Source: an uncultured Bacteroidales bacterium (lineage in GTDB: Bacteria; Bacteroidota; Bacteroidia; Bacteroidales; Bacteroidaceae). Taken from it: a stretch of DNA of 34,270 bases. The stretch lies in assembly GCA_946055775.1 (NCBI GenBank), contig CAMGHE010000012.1, forward strand, positions 1-34,270. Reading direction: 5' to 3'. Below are positions 16,423-23,227 of this stretch, piece after piece (position 1 is the stretch's first letter; each line of letters opens with the position of its first letter). A program made the position numbers and the translations under genes. A model generated the notes under the pieces. That model did no database searches, was not told the origin of the DNA, and saw only the letters and a program-made list of their open reading frames with translations.

Positions 16423-16813
16423 ATCGGCGCCGGATGACGCAAAATGGCAAAATCCGTAAAAAAGGAAAATGGCGGCGGGTAGTAGTACCATGTCCATTGA
16501 CGTGGCACTCAGTTCTTGTCACGGCGCCAGCCGCGACGCCTTTTCTTTGCCACAGGAACGCGGCTGTGCCGGGAATGTCGCGCTGATTTTTATCGTTCAA
16601 GATTGTCCCATAAAGGGTGTATCAAACATAGGCAGAACATGAGACCATGTTGCATCTGTCAGCCGGTAATGAACAGAATCTGTAGTACCCACGCACAATA
16701 CTTCAAAATCTAACATCGTGATTAACGGAGTAATATCGGGTAACAGACGTTGCAGTTGGGCTAAAACAAGATAAAACTTTCGGCAATGTGTATAGGTCGT
16801 AGGCGAAAAGTGT

Positions 16814-16821
16814 TACCTTTG
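16814..16821 (+). promoter_or_regulatory. -7 element for the DUF3791-DUF3990 cassette
   Basis: tacctttg matches TAnnTTTG, 46 bp before the first ATG of the cassette. The -33 region has no clear TTG. Confidence 0.55.
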
Positions 16822-16867
16822 CCATGTAGGCGGTTTGGTTTGTCCCGACGCCTTAAAATCCTATTGT

Positions 16868-17116
16868 ATGGACGATATAATCGAAATACCTAAGACGCAA
16901 ATCGTCATGGCTTTTGTGGCCACATGTATAGAGGCTACGGCGCGGCTCTTAAACACGTCGTACAAGGAGGTTTATCGGCGGATGAAGCAGGTGGGGATGA
17001 TAGAGCACTACATCATTCCACACTACGAGGCGCTCCATAGCGAAAGCCGGGAAAACATTGCCAAAGGCATGGTGGAATGCCTCAAAGAATGGGAGGGGAA
17101 GCCATGGAAGAAGTAG
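16868..17116 (+). CDS. DUF3791 family small protein
   Basis: An 82-residue, mainly helical protein and first gene of the cassette. Pattern of DUF3791: VMAFVATCIEATARLLNTSYKEVYRRMKQVG, then MIEHYIIPHYEALHSESRENI, ending in a basic tail (EWEGKPWKK). I start at the Met of MDDIIEIPKTQ; the ORF-track Met 11 codons upstream lies in the leader. Its 3' end overlaps the DUF3990 gene by 13 bases, so the two are translationally coupled. No biochemical function is established for the family; its constant pairing with DUF3990 suggests a cognate partner or antitoxin-like role (inference). Confidence 0.8.
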   Translation: MDDIIEIPKTQIVMAFVATCIEATARLLNTSYKEVYRRMKQVGMIEHYIIPHYEALHSESRENIAKGMVECLKEWEGKPWKK

Positions 17117-17595
17117 TTGTATATCACGGCGGAACAGAAATCGTCGAGCGCCCCGACTGCAAACGCGGGCGTAAGAACCTTGATTTTGGTCAGGGCTTCT
17201 ACGTCACAGATATTCGCCAGCAGGCGGAAGATTGGGCCAAACTGACGGCAGATCGCAGGAGAATGACGCCCATACTCAACAGATACCGTTTGAACCGCGA
17301 TGCAATCATAAGCGAAGCACGCTGTAAGATCTTCAAGGCATACGACGAGGAATGGTTGGAGTTTATCGTATCAAGTCGTCAAGGACAATCGGCCGGTGAT
17401 GCTTACGACTATGTAGAAGGTGGCGTGGCAAACGACCGTGTGGTGGACACCATAAACCTGTACATGGCCGGACTGATGGATAGAGGCACAGCGCTGCGAC
17501 GACTGTCAGAGCATCAGCCAAACAACCAAATATGCCTGCTCAATCAAGGGATAACTGACAAATATCTGATTTTCGATGGAACAGAAGAAATATGA
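17104..17595 (+). CDS. DUF3990 family protein, ADP-ribosyltransferase-like
   Basis: A 163-residue middle gene. Family landmarks: VVVYHGGTEIVERPD near the N-terminus, NLDFGQGFYVTDIRQQAEDWA, a central YDYVEGGVANDRVVDTI, and a C-terminal HQPNNQICLLNQG. From memory (not checked here), DUF3990 belongs to the ADP-ribosyltransferase superfamily. The H of YHGG, the Y of GFYVT and the polar residue in NNQICL are candidates for the H-Y-(E/Q) triad that binds NAD. That would make it a possible NAD-using toxin or effector. Start at the ATG giving MEEVVVYHGG, inside the DUF3791 end. It overlaps the third gene by 20 bases. Lower GC than flanking genes. Confidence 0.8.
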   Translation: MEEVVVYHGGTEIVERPDCKRGRKNLDFGQGFYVTDIRQQAEDWAKLTADRRRMTPILNRYRLNRDAIISEARCKIFKAYDEEWLEFIVSSRQGQSAGDAYDYVEGGVANDRVVDTINLYMAGLMDRGTALRRLSEHQPNNQICLLNQGITDKYLIFDGTEEI

Positions 17596-17821
17596 CGACC
17601 CGGTAAAGTCGCCCGTCATACAGGAGATAATCCTCTGCAACCGCATCGGGGCCATCGCTGTAGAGTTGGCCAAGCGCTTGGGCGTCGATCCGGCAGAGGC
17701 GCTGGAGATGTTTTACGAGAGCAAGACCTGCGAGGACCTTCACAACAAATCTACGGGCTTATACCTCTATGGCGACCTCTATGTGGCGGATGAGTTTATG
17801 ATAGAAAAGGGGATATTATAA
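17576..17821 (+). CDS. DUF3791-like small protein, third gene of cassette
   Basis: An 81-residue protein. After a charged N-terminus, IQEIILCNRIGAIAVELAKRLGVDPAEALEMFY resembles the helical DUF3791 pattern, and CEDLHNKSTGLYLYGDLYVADEF matches the LH-containing C-terminal half. It is therefore probably a diverged paralog of the first cassette gene. It starts 20 bases before the DUF3990 stop, so all three frames are interlocked. A two-partner arrangement around one putative ART suggests one binder neutralises or localises the enzyme (inference). Function unproven. Confidence 0.72.
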   Translation: MEQKKYDDPVKSPVIQEIILCNRIGAIAVELAKRLGVDPAEALEMFYESKTCEDLHNKSTGLYLYGDLYVADEFMIEKGIL

Positions 17822-17898
17822 AGATGGGATGGTGGATGGCTGAAGACCATCCTGCTGCGCCGCATAGCGATGCCTTGAACACCGGCGTAGCACCAAAA

Positions 17899-17949
17899 TG
17901 CGGCGCAGCCGTGACACACTTTTATCAAAGGTATCACGGCTGCGCCGCA
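17899..17949 (-). terminator. Hairpin terminator between convergent DUF3990 cassette and polyprenyl synthase
   Basis: A 16-bp perfect stem (tgcggcgcagccgtga / tcacggctgcgccgca) with a 19-base loop. On the minus strand it is followed by TTTT, 22 bp past the synthase stop. It may also act on the plus strand, though without a T-run. An extra copy of one arm (gctgcgccgca, 17864-17874) could compete for pairing. Confidence 0.65.
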
Positions 17950-17971
17950 GTGGTTATCTGTGTTCCTCCCC

Positions 17972-18946
17972 CTACATGTCGCGCCCGATGACGTAGTCCA
18001 TATATAGGGTGAGGGCGCGGCGTATGTCGTCGTTGGTGAAGGCGTCGAGGCTGCGGAGGGCCTTCGTGCGGAAGTTCTCCATCACCTGACGGGCGTATTC
18101 GATGCCGCCCTGCGCCTTGACCCATTCCACGAAGGCGTAGATTTCGTTCGTCGTGGCCTCGCCCTGCTGTATGCGGCGGGCTACGTCGTGCTGGTGAGGG
18201 TCGTCGTTGACGTTCAGCGCATGGAGCGCCGGCAGGGTGAGTTTGCCCTCTGCCATATCGTTGCCGGTGGGCTTGCCAATGTGGGCGGCGGGGAAATAGT
18301 CAAAGATATCGTCGCGTATCTGGAAGCACATGCCCACCTGTAGGCCGAAATGGGTGGCAGCATCGATGGCCTGCTGGCTGGCGCCCTGCGTGAGGGCACC
18401 GAGGCGGCCGCAGGCGGCGAAGAGTTCGGCCGTCTTGCGGCGTATGACGTCGTAGTAGGCCTGCTCGTTGGCCACACCGTTGCGAATGTTGGCCAACTGG
18501 GCAATCTCGCCCTCGGAGAGCGTGCCACCGAGGCAGGCGATGACATCGACGCAACGCACGTCGCCGGTGAGGGCGCTCTGGTGGAGCGACTGGCTCAAGA
18601 GGTAGTCGCCCAGCAGGACGGCCATCTTGTTACCATACATGCCGTTGACTGAGGTCTGTCCGCGACGTTCATCGCTCTCATCGACGACGTCGTCGTGGAC
18701 GAGGCTGGCGGTGTGGAGCAGTTCGACGGTGACAGCCGCGCGATAGGTCTTCTCGGTGAGCTCGCCAAACTCGCGAGCCACGAGGGCCACGAGGAGCGGG
18801 CGCATCATCTTGCCGCGCCGTTGACGTATATAGGCCAGCGCCACCCCGAGGAAATCGTCCTCGTGGGTCAGAGCCTGTTCGAAATAGCGCTTATAGCAGT
18901 CCATCTCGGCGGCGACGGGTTGGCGTATGGCGTTGAGTATATCCAT
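17972..18946 (-). CDS. Polyprenyl diphosphate synthase (trans-long-chain type)
   Basis: Condenses IPP units onto an allylic diphosphate to make the side chain of menaquinone (IspB/HepT-like). It has 324 residues. The first Asp-rich motif is in LLHTASLVHDDVVDESDERRG, and the second in CFQIRDDIFDYFP; RRGKMMRPLL and the GNKMAVLLGDYLLSQ helix also fit. The Ser/Leu residues around the first motif suggest a long-chain product, but chain length cannot be fixed by eye. The ATG gives MDILNAIRQPVAAEM. It is divergent from polA with a 111-bp shared promoter region, and its own -7 element (taattttg) is ~20 bp upstream. Confidence 0.93.
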   Translation of the reverse strand: MDILNAIRQPVAAEMDCYKRYFEQALTHEDDFLGVALAYIRQRRGKMMRPLLVALVAREFGELTEKTYRAAVTVELLHTASLVHDDVVDESDERRGQTSVNGMYGNKMAVLLGDYLLSQSLHQSALTGDVRCVDVIACLGGTLSEGEIAQLANIRNGVANEQAYYDVIRRKTAELFAACGRLGALTQGASQQAIDAATHFGLQVGMCFQIRDDIFDYFPAAHIGKPTGNDMAEGKLTLPALHALNVNDDPHQHDVARRIQQGEATTNEIYAFVEWVKAQGGIEYARQVMENFRTKALRSLDAFTNDDIRRALTLYMDYVIGRDM

Positions 18947-18964
18947 GCTTGTGCTTTTGGCTTA

Positions 18965-18972
18965 CAAAATTA
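18965..18972 (-). promoter_or_regulatory. -7 element for the polyprenyl synthase gene
   Basis: On the minus strand, taattttg matches TAnnTTTG, 18 bp before the ATG. No convincing -33. It lies 32 bp from the divergent polA -7 element. Confidence 0.5.
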
Positions 18973-19004
18973 CTAAAATCTCTGTGTCGTGCTATTTTTT
19001 TAAG

Positions 19005-19012
19005 TACTTTTG
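19005..19012 (+). promoter_or_regulatory. -7 element for polA
   Basis: tacttttg matches TAnnTTTG, 45 bp before the polA ATG. The -33 is weak (tgt at 19-base spacing). Confidence 0.55.
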
Positions 19013-19057
19013 TGTGGCAAACGCCCAACGCTTGTCCCATCTGCCCTATCCTATCGC

Positions 19058-21811
19058 ATGAAAAAACTGTATCTGCTTGACGCCTACGCGCTGATTTACC
19101 GTGCCTACTATGCCCTGATAGCATCGCCGCGCATCAATTCGCGCGGCGAGAATACGTCGGCGGCCTTCGGCTTTGTCAACACTCTCGAGGACGTGCTCAC
19201 GCACCACCAGCCGGACGCCATCGCCGTGGCCTTCGACCCTGCGGGCCCGACCTTCCGCCACGAGGCCTACCCCGACTACAAGGCGCAGCGCGAGGCCACG
19301 CCCGAGGATATCCGTAGCGCCGTGCCCGTCATCAAAGATATCATCCGCGCCTACGGCATCCCCCTGCTCGAGGTGGCGGGCTTCGAAGCCGACGACATCA
19401 TCGGCACCATGGCCAAGCGCGCCGAGGCTGAGGGATGGGACGTCTATATGCTCACGCCCGACAAGGACTATGCGCAACTGGTCTCGCCCCACATCCACAT
19501 GTGCCGCCCGGCCAAGGGACCGCAGCCCATGGAGGTGCTCGGTCCGGACGAGGTGCGGGCGAAGTATGGCATCACGGAGCCGGCGCAGGTCATCGACCTG
19601 CTGGCGCTCATGGGCGACAAGGCGGACAATATCCCCGGCTGCCCGGGTGTGGGCGAGAAGACGGCCGTGAAATTGCTCGGCACCTTCGGGTCGATTGAGG
19701 CCATGCTCGACCGCACAGACGAACTGAAGGGCGCCATGCGCACGAAGATAGAGACCAACGCCGAGAACATACGCTTCTCAAAGTTCCTGACCACGATACG
19801 CACGGACGTCCCCATCGACGTGGCGACGGACGCCCTGGTGCGGACGACGGCAGACACAGCGGCCCTGCGCGCCATCTACGAGCGCTTGGAGTTTCGCACG
19901 TTCATCAAGCGCTTAGAGCCGGAGGCCGCCAAACCGGCCATCAAGGTCGCCGCAGAGCCCTCTCTCTTTGACGTTCTGACGGAGGACGGCGCGGACGGCT
20001 GCGCAAATGAAGCGAAATGCGCGCCAAAAACCGAATGCGTAATAATTGAAAACGTGGAGGATATGGGGGCGTTGTGTGAATTATTCTTGACATACTGGCA
20101 CTTCGGTTTTAGCGTCGTGGCCGACGGCAGCGAGCCGATGACCGCCCGTTGGGCCGGTTTGGGGCTGGCAGCCGATGACGGACGGACGTGGTACATCGCT
20201 CTGCCGGCCGACGAGGACGCGGCGGGGGCCATGGCAGCCGAAGTGGGCCGTCTGCTCTCCTGCAGCGCCGTCAAGGTGGGGCACGATGTGAAGTTTGCCC
20301 TGACGCTGCTCCACCGCTATGGCGTGGACGTAGCCGGTCCGTGGTTTGACACGATGCTGGCCCACTATGTGGTGCAGCCCGAACTGTCGCACGGCATCGA
20401 CTACCTGGCGCAGGTCTATCTGCACCGCACGCTACCCACCTCGGACGACGGCACAGCCGCCCGAAGCCGCACACGCCGCACCACAACCGACAGCACAGCC
20501 GCACTGGCTGCCGCAGGGGCCGCACGCGCCGACGCGGCGCTACACCTGGAGGAGCCGTTGCGCCAGGCCATGGACCAGACGGGCGTGGCCCGCGTCTATG
20601 ACGAGATAGAAATGCCCTTGGTGCCCGTTCTGGCACGCATGGAACAGCACGGCGTGCGTCTCGACACCACAGCACTACAGCAGACGGGCGAGGCCTTCGC
20701 CCAGCGCGAGGCCACACTGGAGGCGGAGATATATGCCCTGGCGGGACACCCCTTCACCATCACCTCGCCGCGGCAGGTGGGGGCGGTGCTCTTTGACGAA
20801 CTGCACCTGTCGGACAAGGCCAAGAAGACCAAGACGGGGCAGTACAGCACGGGCGAGGAGGTGCTGGAGAGCCTGCGCGACAAGCATCCCATCGTACAGA
20901 AGATTCTGGACCACCGCGCACTACGCAAACTGCGCGGCACCTATATCGACGCGCTACCCAAACTGATCAACACACAGACGGGGCACATCCACACGTCGTT
21001 CAACCAAGCCGTGACGGCCACAGGCCGACTGTCGTCGAGCAACCCCAACCTGCAGAATATCCCCGTGCGCGGCGACGACGGCCGCGAGATACGCAAGGCC
21101 TTCGTACCGGAGGAGGGCGAACTGTTCTTCTCGGCCGACTACTCGCAAATCGAACTACGCATCATGGCCCACCTGAGCGGCGACGAGCACCTCATCAGCG
21201 ACTTCCGCGAGGGACGCGACATCCATGCCGCTACGGCAGCACGCATCTTCCACAAAGACATCGCCGACGTCACACGCGACGAGCGACGCAAGGCCAAGAC
21301 GGCCAACTTCGGCATCATCTACGGCATATCGGCCTTCGGTCTGGCCGAGCGCATGGACGTGTCGCGTACAGAGGCCAAAGAACTCATCGACAGTTACTTC
21401 GCCACCTACCCGGGCGTCAGAGCCTACATCGACAGGGCCGTGGCTGACGCACGCAGCCGCGGTTACATCGAGACGGCCTTCGGCCGACGCCGCTACCTGC
21501 CCGACATCAACTCGGGCAACGCTGTGGTGCGCGGCTATGCCGAGCGCAACGCCGTCAACGCGCCCATACAGGGCACGGCGGCCGACATCATCAAGGTGGC
21601 GATGGTACGCATCGACAGCCGACTGCGCCAAGAAGGACTCGGCGCGGCCATGATCCTACAGGTGCACGACGAACTCAACTTCTCCGTCAGCCCCGACGAA
21701 CGGCCCCGCCTCGAGGCGCTCGTCATCGAGGAGATGGAGCACGCCTGGCAGGCCGCCGTACCCCTGCTGGCCGACTGCGGCACAGGGGCCAACTGGCTCG
21801 AGGCGCACTGA
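19058..21811 (+). CDS. polA: DNA polymerase I
   Basis: Fills gaps in repair and removes Okazaki primers. It has 917 residues. The N-terminal 5'-3' nuclease (LLDAYALIYRAYYA; FEADDIIGTMA; LTPDKDYAQLV; GDKADNIPGCPGVGEKTA) is complete. The polymerase domain is complete: RLSSSNPNLQNIP, motif A SADYSQIELRIMAHLSG, O-helix RRKAKTANFGIIYGIS, motif C LQVHDELNF. The middle 3'-5' exonuclease domain keeps its fold markers (GPWFDTMLAHYVVQPEL) but has lost the carboxylates: FDTET is FSVVA (~352-355), KYD is KFA (~412-414), and the YxxxD motif is degenerate. It should therefore be proofreading-deficient, as Taq Pol I is. The start at MKKLYLLD discards a spurious upstream extension in the ORF track. Confidence 0.97.
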   Translation: MKKLYLLDAYALIYRAYYALIASPRINSRGENTSAAFGFVNTLEDVLTHHQPDAIAVAFDPAGPTFRHEAYPDYKAQREATPEDIRSAVPVIKDIIRAYGIPLLEVAGFEADDIIGTMAKRAEAEGWDVYMLTPDKDYAQLVSPHIHMCRPAKGPQPMEVLGPDEVRAKYGITEPAQVIDLLALMGDKADNIPGCPGVGEKTAVKLLGTFGSIEAMLDRTDELKGAMRTKIETNAENIRFSKFLTTIRTDVPIDVATDALVRTTADTAALRAIYERLEFRTFIKRLEPEAAKPAIKVAAEPSLFDVLTEDGADGCANEAKCAPKTECVIIENVEDMGALCELFLTYWHFGFSVVADGSEPMTARWAGLGLAADDGRTWYIALPADEDAAGAMAAEVGRLLSCSAVKVGHDVKFALTLLHRYGVDVAGPWFDTMLAHYVVQPELSHGIDYLAQVYLHRTLPTSDDGTAARSRTRRTTTDSTAALAAAGAARADAALHLEEPLRQAMDQTGVARVYDEIEMPLVPVLARMEQHGVRLDTTALQQTGEAFAQREATLEAEIYALAGHPFTITSPRQVGAVLFDELHLSDKAKKTKTGQYSTGEEVLESLRDKHPIVQKILDHRALRKLRGTYIDALPKLINTQTGHIHTSFNQAVTATGRLSSSNPNLQNIPVRGDDGREIRKAFVPEEGELFFSADYSQIELRIMAHLSGDEHLISDFREGRDIHAATAARIFHKDIADVTRDERRKAKTANFGIIYGISAFGLAERMDVSRTEAKELIDSYFATYPGVRAYIDRAVADARSRGYIETAFGRRRYLPDINSGNAVVRGYAERNAVNAPIQGTAADIIKVAMVRIDSRLRQEGLGAAMILQVHDELNFSVSPDERPRLEALVIEEMEHAWQAAVPLLADCGTGANWLEAH

Positions 21812-21887
21812 CGCCGGAACAAGAGTTGCCACACTCCATGCAAACAAGATATTTCTTACCCCCTACTTATAACTATTATATAGAGAA

Positions 21888-23087
21888 ATGATTACTATCA
21901 AGGAAAACCTGCACTACGTCGGCGTGAACGACCGTGTCAAGCACCGCTTCGAGGGCCTCTGGTTCCTGCCCGAAGGGGTGTCGTACAATGCCTACCTCAT
22001 CGTGGATGAGAAGGTGGCCCTCATCGACACCGTGGATGTGGGATTCTGCCCCGAACTGCTGGACAACATCCGCGCCGTCATCGGCGATCGCCCCATCGAC
22101 TATATCGTGGTCAACCACGTCGAACCGGACCACTCGGGCTCACTGGCCCTGCTGCGACAGTTCTACCCCAACGTGCGCGTGGTAGGCAACAAGAAGACCT
22201 TCGACATGCTCTCTGGCTACTACGGCATCACGCCCGAAACGGGCCTGTGCGTGGCCGAGGGCGACACGCTGAAGCTGGGCAGCCGCACGCTGACGTTCCA
22301 CCTGGCGCCGATGCTCCACTGGCCCGAAACGATGGTGACACACGTGGCCGACGAGGGCATCCTGTTCTCGGGCGACGCCTTCGGCTGCTTCGGCGCACTC
22401 AACGGCGCCGTCGTGGACCGCGACATGGACTGCACGCGCTTCTGGCCGGAGATGGAGCGGTACTACGCCGCCATTCTGGGCAAGTTCGGCGCCCCGGTAC
22501 GCACGGCGCTCAAGAAACTGGGCGGCCTGGACATCCGCATGATATGCCCCACCCACGGACCTGTATGGGCCGACCAGGCGGCGCGCGCCATCGACACCTA
22601 CCGTCGCATGGCGTCGGGCACGACCGAAGAGGGCCTGGTCATCTGCTACGGCTCAATGTATGGCCACACCCAGCGCGTGGCTGAGGCTGTGGCACAGGGC
22701 GCCGCCGAGGCGGGACTCAAACGCATCATCGTACACAACCTGAGCGTGACACAACCGTCGTTCGTCCTGGCCGACATCTACCGCTACGGGGCGCTGGCCA
22801 TCGGCGGACCGACCTACAACGGCGGCATCTTCCCCGTGGTGGAAGACCTGCTGAAACGCCTGGCCGGACGCGAAGTGAAGGGACGCAAGATGGGATGCTT
22901 CGGCGGCTTCACCTGGACACCGGCAGCGGTGAAGGTCATCGACGAGTATAACGCCAAGATGGGCCTTGACATGGTGGCCCCGGGCATAGAGTGGAAACAG
23001 AAGGCCGGCGACGACACCCTCGGTCAAGCTCGCGCCCTGGGACACGCTTTGGCCCAAGCAGTCATGGCCAACGCCACGCAGCAGTGA
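21888..23087 (+). CDS. Flavodiiron protein (FprA/A-type flavoprotein)
   Basis: Cytoplasmic O2- and/or NO-reductase of anaerobes. It has 399 residues. The N-terminal metallo-beta-lactamase-like diiron domain carries ligands in VNHVEPDHSGSLALL (HxExDH), MLHWPETM, SGDAFGCFG and CPTHGPVW. The C-terminal flavodoxin domain (from about residue 250) binds FMN through CYGSMYGHTQRVAEAVAQG and GGPTYNGGIFP. All expected ligands are present, so it should be active; there is no rubredoxin or NADH-binding extension, so electrons must come from a separate partner. It starts 76 bp after polA behind an A/T-rich leader. No TAnnTTTG element was found there, so read-through from polA is possible. Fits an obligate or near-obligate anaerobe. 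Confidence 0.94.
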   Translation: MITIKENLHYVGVNDRVKHRFEGLWFLPEGVSYNAYLIVDEKVALIDTVDVGFCPELLDNIRAVIGDRPIDYIVVNHVEPDHSGSLALLRQFYPNVRVVGNKKTFDMLSGYYGITPETGLCVAEGDTLKLGSRTLTFHLAPMLHWPETMVTHVADEGILFSGDAFGCFGALNGAVVDRDMDCTRFWPEMERYYAAILGKFGAPVRTALKKLGGLDIRMICPTHGPVWADQAARAIDTYRRMASGTTEEGLVICYGSMYGHTQRVAEAVAQGAAEAGLKRIIVHNLSVTQPSFVLADIYRYGALAIGGPTYNGGIFPVVEDLLKRLAGREVKGRKMGCFGGFTWTPAAVKVIDEYNAKMGLDMVAPGIEWKQKAGDDTLGQARALGHALAQAVMANATQQ

Positions 23088-23184
23088 ACCACCAGACACA
23101 GTATATGACGAAAAGAACAACGCAAAGCCGAAAACTTTCCAATTCTTTTAGACCTACTTGCTACGATGCAAGGAAATAATTGCG

Positions 23185-23192
23185 TAACTTTG
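23185..23192 (+). promoter_or_regulatory. -7 element for the TPR/OmpA-like lipoprotein gene
   Basis: taactttg matches TAnnTTTG, 35 bp before the ATG; the -33 is not convincing. The leader is A-rich just before the start, typical of well-translated Bacteroidota genes. Confidence 0.6.
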
Positions 23193-23227
23193 CGCCGCGA
23201 CACAAAAAAACCTTACCACAAACAACA

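Larger units (their letters stand above)
16057..16813. other. Gene-poor, lower-GC intergenic stretch
   Basis: About 750 bp without a convincing gene, more A/T-rich than its surroundings. It holds the GGTTTGGGCGAC repeats, a minus-strand promoter/terminator pair (both listed separately), and a minus-strand open stretch at 16597-16812. That stretch has protein-like texture (e.g. LAQLQRLLPDITPLITMLDF) but no usable early start. ORF-track entries here (16229, 16343, 16516) show no recognisable domain. It may be a decayed or recombination-prone spacer next to the DUF3990 cassette. Confidence 0.5.

Noticed and set aside
16229-16459. 76-codon ORF with internally repeated TVWAT/TVAQT residues
   Set aside because: The peptide repeat simply mirrors the GGTTTGGGCGAC DNA repeats and the ORF crosses a terminator hairpin.
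16516-16713. 65-codon ORF with several Cys (RLCREC, CCIC) in the intergenic stretch
   Set aside because: Cys spacing suggests a zinc ribbon at first glance, but there is no promoter, no family resemblance and the composition is erratic.
17926-17933. Minus-strand tacctttg inside the 17.9 kb hairpin loop as a promoter
   Set aside because: No -33 at suitable spacing and no minus-strand gene downstream before the cassette; more likely a chance match within the terminator loop.
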